A stretch of DNA of 64,000 nt, taken from the NCBI GenBank assembly GCA_026636295.1, contig CP089456.1, positions 1,206,922-1,270,921 on the forward strand, written 5' to 3'. Position numbers and translations under genes: made by a program. Each line of letters begins with the position of its first letter. The first letter of the stretch is position 1. Origin of the DNA: Medakamo hakoo. Lineage: Eukaryota; Chlorophyta; Trebouxiophyceae; Coccomyxaceae. A model generated the notes under the pieces. That model was not told where the DNA came from, did not search any database, and saw nothing but the letters and a program-made list of their open reading frames with translations. Positions 1 to 9,602 of this stretch are shown one piece after another.

Positions 1-1560
1 GGCACCAGGACGGGCGGTTTGGGCACGTACACAAACGCCCGGTCCAGCGGGTAGACGTACCCGTCGTCGGCTTTGTACGACGCCCGGATGGCGGCCGCGT
101 CCGGGTCGCCGGCCGCGCGGAACGCGCCCGGCTTGACCAGCTTGGTGTTGGCCAGGCCGCGCAGGGCGCGGCCAAACACGTCGGCGGCCGGGCCGGACAG
201 GGTGGCGGGCAGGCGGCCGCCGCAGGCCTCGTTCTTGGCGGCCAGGACGTCCGGCGGCAGGGCCAGGGTCAGCGGCGGCGCCGTCGGCTCGTCGTCCTCA
301 CCACCACCACCACCACCGCCGCCCTCCCCGTACACCTCGTCCCCCCGGAACTGGAGCAGGAGGATGGGGTAGTACGTCTGCCCCCGGCGGACGGGCGGGT
401 CGACCTGGATGGCGACGAGCGTGTGGGGGGCGTGCGGGCGGGGCAGGAGCAGGGCGCGCACGACCGCGTCGTACGGCACGCGGTACTCGCCGCCCGCGCC
501 GGACAGGGTCAGGACGCGTTCGTACAGGTGGACGTCGAAGCGGCCACGTGGCGCCAGGAGCGCGACGCCGGCGAAGGCGGCGGCGGGCGTGCCGGCGGTG
601 GAGGCGCCGGCCGCGGTGCGGGAGGCGAGCGCGGCCGCGAGGGCGGCGGCGGGCGTGGGGCCGGCGCCGGGCGAGGCCTCGCGCGACCCCGGGCCAGCCT
701 CGCGCTTCACGGCGCCGGCGGCGCCGGCCACGTCCACGCCCGCCAGCGTGGGCTTCCCGCCGGCGGCTTGCGGGACGTGGAACGCGATGGAGACGAGCGC
801 GTCGGCCCGCGTGGCGGACCCGCCGACCGTGTCGTCCAGCGGCAGGTCGAGCGTGACTTCGTCGCCCCGCCCCGCCGCCTGGACCGACGCGACGTCGGAC
901 AGGGGGAGGCGGAACAGGGGGGCGCCGCCCAGGTCGGCAAAGGACAGGTCGCCCCCCTCCAGGGCCAGCGCACCCCAGTTGGCGCCCGCCACGCCCGCGG
1001 TCGCGGTGCGCAGCGCCGGACCCCCGCCGGACGACGCCCACCCGTCCGTCGCTTCGCGCACGCGGCCCAAGTCGTCGCTGCGCAGGTTGCAGAACTGGAG
1101 GCAGGACGGCGGAGGGGCGGCGCCATTTTCAGTGCGCGCAGCCGCCCGGGTCAGTGTGAGGTGGCCACCGCGGGACGTAGTCGTCCAGGTGATGCCGGCT
1201 AGGTCTGTGGGGGGACGTGTGTGTTTTGATGGGACGTGGGGCAGGTTGAAAAAAAAAAACTCGATGCGGGCGCGCGGGGGCGGGCGACGGAAACACACGC
1301 CCACCCCTCAACTCCTTACCTTTCACGTCTACTTCCACCGCCCGACCGCCGCCGGACTTTTTCCAGGAGACGCCGGACGGGGACAGGCGGAGGACGCCCT
1401 CGGCCTGTTTGGGTGAGATGCCGTGGAGTGTTCGTCCGGTTCGTGAATGCGGCGGAGCGATGGGAAGAGGAAGAAGCGGCGGCCGCACACCCCACCCCGA
1501 CCAACTCACCGTGCCGGCCCGGCCGGCCAGCCAGACGTTGGAGAACTCGGCCGTGGACAT
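1..1560 (-). CDS. SSRP1: FACT complex subunit SSRP1/Pob3 (3' end cut off by window)
   Basis: Histone chaperone subunit that works with SPT16 in the nucleus during transcription and replication. Three exons fit: 1510-1560, 1320-1404 and 1-1204, with phases that join cleanly. The protein starts MSTAEFSNVWLAGRAGT, then shows the POB3-N signature GVSWKKSGGGRAVEVDVKD, and later the middle-domain stretch with APRGRFDVHLY and PPVRRGQTYYPILLLQF. The last visible residues (ADDGYVYPLDRAFVYVPKPP) match the start of the second PH-like domain of plant SSRP1. The acidic tail and any HMG box would lie left of the window, so their presence is unknown. Compared with relatives, Ala/Pro/Gly-rich inserts sit in the middle domain. 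The gene is head-to-head with the aquaporin. Confidence 0.9.
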
Positions 1561-2019
1561 GCGTGGGGGCGAGTTGGGTGGGCGCTGTGTTTGAGAGCGC
1601 GCGGTTGAATCAGACGCGCGTCCGGCCAGAGAAAAACGCTGGACTGACCGCGCGCTCCGCGAAGCAGACTGCCTTTCGTCCTTCTTTTCTCGACACCCGT
1701 GTGGGTGGCGCTGGGAAAAACCGCGTGCACGGCGCGCCTGTCACTCTCCCTCGGTGCGTCAATGTGTAGAGTCGAGCCCGCAAGCGGTGCCGTGTCACAG
1801 GCGGGCGGGGTGGGGCCGGCGTGCGCGACTCCTTGCGGCGCGGGCATGCGACGCTCAAAAACCCGTGTTCGCATCAACCTGCCCCCCCTCCCCCCCCCCC
1901 CCCCCCCCCCCCCTCCGCGCCTGGGCGCACTAACGCGCCGCGGGCCGCGCGCCTCCCTCACGCACCCCGACCCCACACGCACCCCCAGGCTTGAAGAGAC
2001 ACCAAGTAACACGAGAAAA
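1561..2019. promoter_or_regulatory. Divergent intergenic region SSRP1/aquaporin with poly-C tract
   Basis: A 459 bp gap between two start codons facing away from each other, so it should hold both promoters. The only obvious feature is a run of 24 C at 1890-1913, preceded by seven more C, lying on the sense strand of the aquaporin gene. I see no TATA-like box or coding potential. Confidence 0.5.
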
Positions 2020-2859
2020 ATGGCTCCCCGCACCGCCCGCCCCTCCACGGCCCGCCTCGCGGCCGCCGACGCGCTCACGACCGCGGCCTTTGTCCTCTTC
2101 TCCTCCCTTTGGGGCGAGGCCGCCCTGCGCCTGGCCCCCGCCGCCGGCGTCTCCACCTTCGTCGCCGGCCTCACCGTCCTCGGCCTCGGCCTCGCCGCCT
2201 TCTCCCCCATGACCCGCGGCCTGGCCGCCCTGGCCGGCACGCGCGCCGGCCCCGGCCCGTGCTTCAACCCGGCGCACTCGCTCGCCCTGGCCGCCGCGGG
2301 CAAGGGCATCGGCGGCCCGCTCCGCTCCGCCGCCGCCCGGGCCGCCGCCCAGGCGGTGGGCGGCGTGGCGGGCGCGGCCGCGGCGGCCCGGCTGCTGCCC
2401 GCGTCCCTGGCCTCCACCATCCCGGTGCCAAAGATCCTGTCCCTGCGCTCTGCCCTGATTGCGGAGTCCCTGCTGGGCGCGGCCCTGGCCCTGGTCGTCA
2501 TCTGGTCGGTCGCCGAAGCCGCGCCCGGCTCCTGGTCGGCCTGGGGCGCGCCCCTGGCCGCCACGCTGTGCTTCACCTGGATCGGCGCCGAGCTGGCCGG
2601 CCACCACCCGTCCTTCAACCCGGCGTACGCGCTCGCCTGGGCCCGCCGGGCCCTGGCGTCGCCCGGCGCCCAGGGCGCGCTCACCCACGTCGCCGCCTTT
2701 GTGCTGGCCCCCCTCGTCGGCGCGGCCCTGGCCGGCGGCATCTGGCGCGTGTGCGAGGAGCCGTCGGACAAGGGCGCCAAGAAAAAAAGCAGGGCGGCTG
2801 CGGCGGCCGCGTCCAAGGCGCGGAAAGCGGCGGCCGCGGCGGCGGCCAAGAACAAGTGA
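2020..2859 (+). CDS. SIP-like aquaporin (major intrinsic protein)
   Basis: Membrane channel of the MIP family, 279 residues, no intron. Both half-helix motifs are intact: FNPAHS with NPA at residues 83-85 and FNPAYA with NPA at 200-202. Six hydrophobic segments can be picked out. The layout (short N-terminus, an AQAVGGVAGA helix after the first NPA, GHHPSFNPAYALAW at the second, and a Lys-rich tail KKKSR...KNK) is closest to plant small basic intrinsic proteins, which mostly sit in the ER. SIPs often have a changed first NPA, whereas this one keeps it. Substrate cannot be told from sequence. The ATG follows AACACGAGAAAA and is the first in frame before the conserved helix. Confidence 0.75.
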   Translation: MAPRTARPSTARLAAADALTTAAFVLFSSLWGEAALRLAPAAGVSTFVAGLTVLGLGLAAFSPMTRGLAALAGTRAGPGPCFNPAHSLALAAAGKGIGGPLRSAAARAAAQAVGGVAGAAAAARLLPASLASTIPVPKILSLRSALIAESLLGAALALVVIWSVAEAAPGSWSAWGAPLAATLCFTWIGAELAGHHPSFNPAYALAWARRALASPGAQGALTHVAAFVLAPLVGAALAGGIWRVCEEPSDKGAKKKSRAAAAAASKARKAAAAAAAKNK

Positions 2860-3114
2860 CGCGTGAGGGGTGTGGCGGGCGAGGCAGGGACGGGGACGGG
2901 TGGGCGGCGTCTTTTGTGTGTGAGCGGGCCGAAAGGAGCCGAGGAGCGTGGGGGGCGGGGCGAGCCGAGCGCGCGTGCGCGCGCAAGGCGTGCGCTGCGG
3001 GGGCCGCTCCCCACCTCCCAGTGGGCACCCCCTGCCGACGGCACAGCGCGCGGGGCGACAGGGAAAAACAACAGGCTCGCATGTAACAGGCTCTCCCCCG
3101 CCCCCTCCCCTCCC

Positions 3115-4455
3115 TCACTTGAACACCTTGCACTCCACGTGCTCCAGCCCGTCGATTGTCGCCTCCTCCGCCAGCATGTCGCCGATGCGGGCCTTGGTCG
3201 CGCCGTCCAGCGGCCAGTCCAGCTTGGTCCAGTTGTACAGCTCCAGGTCGTAGCACTCCTCCACCATTTGGGGCGGGATGCCCTGGCCCCGGAAGATCCA
3301 GAAGCCGCGGATGGGGAAGGTGGCGCCGTCCTTGAGGATGCACATGACGCCAAACGCGTACTTCCGCGCGTAGTCGATGCGCTGCAGGAAGCCGCCGACC
3401 TTGTTCATGACGACGTAGTTGACCGTGTTCTCGTCCGTGTACTTGTAGTCGCAGAACCACAGGGAGAAGCCTTCCGGGTCGAAGCCCGGGAAGACTTCCT
3501 GCGTGGGGGAGTTGGGGATGGCGGCGCCGTCCCACAGCCCCTTGACGGCGATGTCCTTGAACTGGGCCGCGGGCGTGTTGGAGTACAGGCGCTTGTACGC
3601 GTCCAGGGCCATGGTCGACGGCGGCAGCAGGTCGAGCGGGTTTTTGGGCTTGGGGGCCGGGGCGGACGCGTCGCCGGCGGCGGCGCCAGCGGCGGCGCCG
3701 GCGGCGGCACCGGCGGCGGCGGGCGCGGCGCCTTTGGCGGCCGGCGCGGGCGGGTTGGGCTCCGGCTTGGGCGCGGCCTTGACCGCCGCGACCGCGCCCT
3801 CCTTCGCGTACACGACCGGGCCCATCACCTTTTCGAAGGCGGGCTGGTGGGCCAGCGTGTCGTAGTACCGCGCGACGTGCGGGAACTTGGACACGAAGGC
3901 CGGCTCGAACAGCTTGGTGAAGCCCAGCCAGAGCGAGGCCGCGGCCACGATGTCGGCCAGCGTGACGGCGTCGCCGACCAGGTAGGTCCGCCCCGCCAGG
4001 ACGCCGTCCAGGACGGTCAGCGCCCGTTCCAGCTTGGCGACGTTGGCGTCGGCCGTGCCGCACTCGGCTTCCGTGCGCATCTTGGCCAGGGGCAGGAACC
4101 AGGCGAGCAGCGGGGCGTCGACCTCGTTGGACAGGAAGTCGACCCACTGGTCGACGTGCGCCGCCGCCAGGGCGTCCGCGCCGCCCAGCAGCGCCGACCC
4201 GGAGGGCGTCTGGCGGCAGACGTACCGGGCAATGGCGTTGGACTCAAACACGCCGCCCGCCTTGCCGCCGTCGATGGACAGGGCGGGGACTTTGCCGATC
4301 GGGTTGAGCGCAAGGAAGGAGGGCGACTTGTTGTCGGTGCCCATGGTGAAGCGGGGCGTGTCGATGGGGACGCCCGTCAGTTCGGCGGCGATCAGGGCTT
4401 TGAAGGCGCCCTTGTTGCCCGGGTAGGACAGGATGGCGAGCTTTTGAGGGGCCAT
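3115..4455 (-). CDS. EEF1G: Translation elongation factor eEF1B gamma subunit
   Basis: Structural subunit of the complex that reloads eEF1A with GTP in the cytosol. Intronless, 446 residues, which is slightly longer than usual. The order is a GST-like N-terminal fold (MAPQKLAILSYPGNKGAFKA, then NPIGKVPALSIDGGKAGGVFESNAIARYV), a GST C-terminal helical domain, an Ala/Pro-rich linker at about residues 225-280, and the conserved EF1G C-terminal domain (NPLDLLPPSTMALDAYKRLYSN... to ECKVFK). That last domain is diagnostic and separates it from plain glutathione transferases. The lack of introns in a gene expected to be highly expressed contrasts with its neighbours. It shares a 516 bp divergent region with glucosidase II beta. 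Confidence 0.95.
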   Translation of the reverse strand: MAPQKLAILSYPGNKGAFKALIAAELTGVPIDTPRFTMGTDNKSPSFLALNPIGKVPALSIDGGKAGGVFESNAIARYVCRQTPSGSALLGGADALAAAHVDQWVDFLSNEVDAPLLAWFLPLAKMRTEAECGTADANVAKLERALTVLDGVLAGRTYLVGDAVTLADIVAAASLWLGFTKLFEPAFVSKFPHVARYYDTLAHQPAFEKVMGPVVYAKEGAVAAVKAAPKPEPNPPAPAAKGAAPAAAGAAAGAAAGAAAGDASAPAPKPKNPLDLLPPSTMALDAYKRLYSNTPAAQFKDIAVKGLWDGAAIPNSPTQEVFPGFDPEGFSLWFCDYKYTDENTVNYVVMNKVGGFLQRIDYARKYAFGVMCILKDGATFPIRGFWIFRGQGIPPQMVEECYDLELYNWTKLDWPLDGATKARIGDMLAEEATIDGLEHVECKVFK

Positions 4456-4971
4456 GGCGCCTGGTGTGGAGGGGGCGGCAGGAGGCGGGGGGGAGGGTGA
4501 CGGGGGGCGCGTGAGGGGGGGTCGGCCCGATCGAGTGCGTCGCGGCGGCTGGCTGCGTTCCGTTTTGGTGGCGCGAAGGAGCGACCGTCGCGCCCGCGAT
4601 CGTCGATCTTCATCGGCGTGCCAAGCCAACATTCTCTCCGACTGGCCAGGGTGGGTGGGCAAGGCGGGCGTGGACCAGCCAGGGCGCGCGGCGGGGCGGC
4701 ACGGGCCGCTCGCTTCCTGCGCGCCGCGCGCCGCGCGCCGCGCGAGCGCGGCAGAGAGGAACGCCAAAAGCGGCGGCACCCTTTCCTCTCCGGGCGGGCT
4801 GAGCGGTGTGCTCAGCGGGCGGCCTCTCGTGTCTCGACGCACCGTGTGTGCGCAGGTGATGGACCTTCGTCGGTTCAGAGGTCACAGTGCAACAGAGGAA
4901 AAGAAGAGTGAGCAGCGCCACCCCTTGCATTCGTCGTTTCCGCGCGCAGGCTTGGGCGGAAGCATTGAGAA
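4456..4971. promoter_or_regulatory. Divergent intergenic region eEF1B-gamma/glucosidase II beta
   Basis: A 516 bp gap between two start codons pointing apart. It contains a GC-alternating stretch near 4718-4750 with repeated GCGCGCCGC units. No gene or known element is recognised. Confidence 0.4.
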
Positions 4972-6892
4972 ATGAGCGCCCGCGCCACAGCCGCCCTGGC
5001 ATGCCTGGCCCTCCTGCCCCTCACCTTGGCCGGCCGCCTCCCTCGCGGCGTCGACCCGGCATCGGTCGAGCTGTACGCGGGTCTGGACGTTCCCGGCGCG
5101 TCTTTTTTCTGTGCCGGCATCAAAGGCGTCACGCCCGTGCCCGCGTCGCGCGTGAACGACGGCTACTGCGACTGCGTGGACGCGAGCGATGAGCCAGGTT
5201 TGTTGTGGGGTGACTGAACGAGCTTGGATAGAGGCCTTCCTTGGCGGGGGGAAAGGCCGCAGGAGTGGGGCTCGCCGGCTGCCGGACGTCAATTTTTCGG
5301 CGCCTGCGCGCTCAAATTTTTTTTCCCGTCAACCTACCCACCCGCCGCACTGTCCATCCCCAACCCCCACACAGGCACGGCTGCCTGCCCCAATGGCAAG
5401 TTTTACTGCGCCAACACCGGCTTCAAACCCCGCGTCCTGAACTCTTCCTTTGTCGACGACGGCGTGTGCGGTGAGTTTCGTGTCGGAGGCGGCACGTGTC
5501 CGACCACGCTCCATCCCCCCCCCCTCATTTTTTTCCACCCTTCCCATCCATCCTCCACGCACAGACTGCTGTGACGGCTCGGACGAGCCTGAGGGCGCGT
5601 GCCCCAACACGTGCGCCGCTGCGGGAGCCGCCGCCCGGGCCGCCGCTGCTGACCGGCTGGCCGCCGTCCGCGCCGGCGCGGCCGCCCGGGCGGAGGCCGT
5701 CGCCAAAGCGGGCGAGCTGAAAGCCGGGTGGGCGTCTGACGCCGCAGCCAAGGCGAAAGCCGCAAAAGCTGCCGCTGCCAAGGTGGAGTCGCTGCGCCCA
5801 GCTGCCGACGCGGCTGAGAAGGCGGCCAAAGCCGAGAGAGAGGCGGCTGAGAAGGCGGCGGCCGCGGCGGCGGCCGCGGCCGAGAAGGAGAAGAAAACAC
5901 CCGCAGACGCGCCTGCCGCCGCTGCGGATGAAAAAGAGGCCGCGCCCGCGCCCGCGCCCGCGCCGGCCGAAGAGAAGAAGGCCGCCGACGAAGCCCCCCT
6001 CCTCACCGGCGCGGAAGACCCGGACGAGGTCGGGCGGCGCATCGCGGCTCAGTGGACGCACGACCCGGCGGCGGCCGGGCCTGCGAAAAAGGAAGGGGAG
6101 GCAAAGGAGGACAAGGGCGCCGACGCCGACGCTGCGGGCTCTGGCGCGGACGCCATCCATGCGATCGACCTGGACGCGGACACGGGCGTGGAGGCCGGGA
6201 CAGTGCCGGCGGACGTGGCGGCGGGCGGGGCGCCCGCCCGCCCGCCCTCCCGCCTGGCCGCGGGCGCGGCCTGGCTGCGCCGCCTGGTCGGCGGCGGGGC
6301 GGGCCGCCCGCCCCCTCCCGCCCCTGGCGGCAGCGCCGCGGCCGACCGGGCGTCCGCCGCCCGTGCCGCCCTGTCAGCAGCCGAGGCCGCGTCCCGCGAC
6401 GCCGAGGCCGCGTCCAAAGCCGCCGCGGCCAAGACCGGCCTCGACCTGGGGCCGCCGGACGGCGCGCTCGCGTCCCTGGTGGGGCGCTGCTTCAACGTCG
6501 ACGTCGAAAAGTACACGTACCAGGTGTGCCCCTTTGACGACGCGGCCCAGAAGGAGAAAGGCGCGAGCGGCGCGACGGCCCTGGGCGATTGGGCGGGCTG
6601 GGACGAGGACGCGCGGGCGGGCGGGGGGTGGGTGATGCGGTTTGCGGGCGGGGCGCCCTGCTGGAACGGCCCCGCCCGCTCCATGGCCGTGACCCTGGCG
6701 TGCGGGCTCAAAGACGTGCTGCGGTCCGTGACCGAGCCGGCCCGGTGCGCGTACGCGGCCGTGCTGGAGACTCCGGGCGCGTGCGACGCGGCCGCAGTGG
6801 CGGCGGCGGAGGCTGAGGCCGTGGCCGCGGGCGTGGGCGACGGACCCGGGCGCGGGGGTGGAGGTCCCGCGGGCGGCAAGGACGAGCTGTAG
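4972..6892 (+). CDS. PRKCSH: Glucosidase II regulatory subunit beta (PRKCSH-like), KDEL-ended
   Basis: ER-lumen subunit that retains and guides the catalytic glucosidase II during trimming of N-glycans. Exons 4972-5197, 5375-5470 and 5565-6892 give 549 residues. In order: a signal peptide ([21 protein letters not shown]); a G2B N-domain with two Cys/Asp-rich LDL-A-like modules ([15 protein letters not shown] and [20 protein letters not shown], each split by an intron at the Asp/Cys cluster); a long Ala/Lys/Glu coiled coil; an acidic Ala-rich linker; a C-terminal MRH domain ([40 protein letters not shown]); and a final KDEL retrieval signal. All parts expected for the family are present. Confidence 0.95.
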
Positions 6893-7022
6893 ACGACCAC
6901 GTGCGTGCCTGTGGTTTCACGCCGCGCCCGCCGGGCTTCTAAGACAACAACACACGCCCCGCCGCGCCCCCGCCGCGCCCCCGCACCGCTCCCTCCCCCC
7001 CTTCTGTCCAGGCCTTTCCCGC

Positions 7023-7742
7023 TCACCGCCGCCCGCCACCCCCACCCCCACCCGCCGCCTGCCTCTTTAAAAAGCCCAGCGTCTCCGCTTTCAGCCAGTC
7101 CAGGGCGCGCGGCGCGTACATCTGGGACTTGGAGTCGAAGACCAGGACGCCTGCGGCGGGCTATTCTTGTAGGGCGTGTCGTGCGCGCGTGCGTGAGAGA
7201 AGGGAGAGGGAGGGGAGGTGGCAGGTTGGGTCGGGAGGCGCGCCGCGCCGCGCGGAGCAAAAGAAAAAACTCAACGCACCAGCGTGTCCAGCCACGCGTG
7301 CAGGTCGGCGGCCGAGTACGTGATCTGGGTGTTCTGGCGCTGCCGGGTCTTGAGTACGGTCTCGAAGATGGTGATGACGCCTTGATGTGGGCGGGGGAGG
7401 AGGGGATGGTTGAGCAAAGCGCATGGGCGAATGGGAGGGCGCGGATCGCTGGCGCAAAAACGGCTCCGCACTCATCGTACCTTCAATCGCCTTGGGCACG
7501 GACGGGTACTCGTAAAAGGTGCGGGACGACTTCTCCCGCAGGGGTTGAAGGAGGAGGATGGTGTGGGACTGTGTGCGGTGGAGGGAAGGGAGAGCGTGAG
7601 AGCGCGAAACTGGCAGGGGAGAGGTGCGACCGAATAGGGGACGGGACACGGCCGCGGGCGTCGGCTCCCTCGCGCGGCTGGGAGGGCGGCGCCGCCGGGC
7701 GCGTCCGTCCGCCAGCGACCGACGCGCGCGCGCACGCACCAT
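7023..7742 (-). CDS. ERH: Enhancer of rudimentary homolog (ERH)
   Basis: Small nuclear dimeric protein linked to mRNA splicing and RNA decay complexes. Four coding exons reconstruct a 109-residue protein, close to the usual ~104: 7740-7742 (only the ATG), 7481-7568, 7280-7380 and 7023-7160. Read-out: M-SHTILLLQPLREKSSRTFYEY..., VITIFETVLKTRQRQNTQITY, LHAWLDTLPAAGVLVFDSKS, and YAPRALDWLKAETLGFLKRQ, followed by a short Gly-rich tail. The block AWLDTLPAAGVLVF aligns without gaps to the family's IDDLADLSCLVY region, which fixes the last acceptor as AATAG at 7161. The first exon consists of the start codon alone before a GTGCGT donor. Head-to-head with the ArgC gene, 144 bp apart. Confidence 0.88.
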
Positions 7743-7886
7743 GGCGACGGAGGAAATCACAAAAAACTTCCGCCCGTGTTGTTTTTTCGGTCTGAGACGC
7801 ACAGGCGAAAGCCGCACCGCGCCTCTCCCAGACGCGAGAGTCTCTCTTCTCCCGCGACACCCCAATCGGAATCGTCTACAGCCCCT

Positions 7887-9498
7887 ATGGCGGCCGCCCG
7901 GATCCCGCCCACCACCCCTTCCTCCTCCGCGCCCGCCCGGCCGAGCGTGGCCACGGCGGCGGCGGCGAAAGTGAGTTTGGATGACGGAGTTTCTAGTGCG
8001 AGGAGCGGTCGGCCGCGCAGCCCTAATTTTGGTGACTCGGCGTCGCGGGCACGGAACCGCGCCTTCCATGCCGGGTCTGTGGCGCTGCTCGGGGTGTCTG
8101 GACTGCCGTGCACGCGCGTGAATACCCAAAGCCGAGTGAAATACCAAAGGCAGGCCGTCAGGCGCCCGGCATGGCGCCCCCTCCCGTCTCTCGACCTAGC
8201 CCGCCTGCCGCTCAACCCTCACGCCCCCTCACCCCGAAAAAAAACAGCCCGCCCCGTCCGCCCCGGCCCGCCTGGCCATCCTGGGCGCGTCGGGCTACAC
8301 GGGCGCGGAGGCGGTGCGGCTGGCGTCCAACCACCCCGGCCTGGCGATCACCGCCCTGACGGGCGAGTCCAACGCGGGCAAGCCCTTCGCCGACGTCTTT
8401 CCGCACTTGGCGCGCTGCCTGCCGCCCGGCTCGGCGGGCGGCGGCGCGGGCACGCTCACCAAGATTGCGGACGTGGACTGGAGCTCCATCGACGCCGCCT
8501 TTTGCTGCCTGCCCCATGCCACCACGCAGGCGACCCTGGCGGCCCTGCCCCGCCACATCAAGGTCGTCGACCTGTCCGCCGACTTCCGCCTGGCCGACAC
8601 GGCGGTGTACGAGGAATGGTACGGCACCCCGCACGCGGCGCCCGACCTGCAGCGGGAGGCGGTGTACGGCCTGACCGAACTGGCGCGGGGCGCCGTGGCG
8701 GCCGCGCGCCTGGTCGCCAACCCGGGCTGTTACCCGACGTGCGCCCAGCTGCCGCTCGTGCCGCTGGTCGAGGCGGGCCTGGTGGACCCGCACGGCATCA
8801 TCATCGACGCCAAGTCGGGCGTGTCGGGGGCGGGGCGCGGCGCCAAAGTCAACCTGCTGTACACAGAGGTGAGCAAGGGGTGCGGGAGGGGGAGGGAAGG
8901 TGCCACAGTGAAGGAGAGGGAGTGAAGGAGCGGAAAAAACACCGCTGGGCGTCCAGGACCGGCGTGTCCCCCTCCCCCCCCCCCTCCTGTCCGTCGAACC
9001 TCACGCCCCATGCCCCCGCCCCCACCCCAAAAAAAACAGATCGCGGAAGGCATCAACCCGTACGGCGTCTCCTCCCACCGCCACATGCCCGAAATCGAGC
9101 AGGGCCTGGCCGCGGCGGCGGGCGGGCGCGGCCCCGTTACCGTGTCGTTCACGCCGCACCTGATGCCCATGTCGCGCGGCATGCTGTGCACGTGCTACGC
9201 GGCCCTGACGCCGGGGGCGACGGTCGACGACGCGCGGCGGGCGCTGGCAGACCGGTACGACGGCGAGGCCTTTGTGACCGTGCTGCCGGCGGGCGCCGTG
9301 CCGCACACCCGGTACGTGCGCGGGACAAACGCGTGCCACATCGCGGTCGCACCCGACCGCCTGGCAGGGCGGATCATCGTCATGTCCGCCATCGACAACC
9401 TGGTCAAGGGCGCGTCGGGGCAGGCCCTGCAAAACATGAACCTGATGCTGGGGTGGGACGAGGGGACGGGGCTGGCGGGGGCGGCCCTGTTTCCGTGA
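7887..9498 (+). CDS. argC: N-acetyl-gamma-glutamyl-phosphate reductase (arginine biosynthesis)
   Basis: Reduces N-acetyl-glutamyl-5-phosphate to the semialdehyde with NADPH, third step of arginine synthesis, a plastid pathway in plants. Exons 7887-7970, 8248-8868 and 9040-9498 give 387 residues. Exon 1 (28 codons, MAAARIPPTTPSSSAPARPS...) looks like a transit peptide. The Rossmann start is RLAILGASGYTGAEAVRLA, the catalytic cysteine is in NPGCYPT (about residue 189), and later family blocks include KSGVSGAGRGAK, INPYGVSSHRHMPEIEQ, FTPHLMPMSRGM and the C-terminal SAIDNLVKGASGQALQNMN. The introns show it is nuclear and not bacterial contamination. Confidence 0.93.
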
Positions 9499-9507
9499 TG
9501 GCGGAGA

Positions 9508-9541
9508 GAGGGAGGGAGGGAGGGAGGGAGGGAGGGAGAGG
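9508..9541 (+). repeat. GGGA microsatellite after argC
   Basis: Short run of GGGA units just downstream of the ArgC stop codon. Five closely spaced G-triplets could form a G-quadruplex in RNA or DNA. It lies in the 104 bp gap between two convergent genes. Confidence 0.6.
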
Positions 9542-9602
9542 GAAAACACAGGGGGTGGTGTGGGGTCGGGGCCGTGAAAAAAAAAAAACCATGGTGGCCG
9601 TT

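Noticed and set aside
298-1202. Long plus-strand and alternative minus-strand frames over SSRP1
   Set aside because: Arg/Pro/Ala-rich shadow frames typical of very high GC; only one minus frame matches SSRP1.
3115-4455. Plain glutathione S-transferase
   Set aside because: The C-terminal EF1G domain is complete, so the GST part is the eEF1B-gamma N-domain.
7887-9498. Bacterial origin or contamination suggested by ArgC
   Set aside because: Two spliceosomal introns, a transit-like leader and the same composition as neighbours; plants have this enzyme too.
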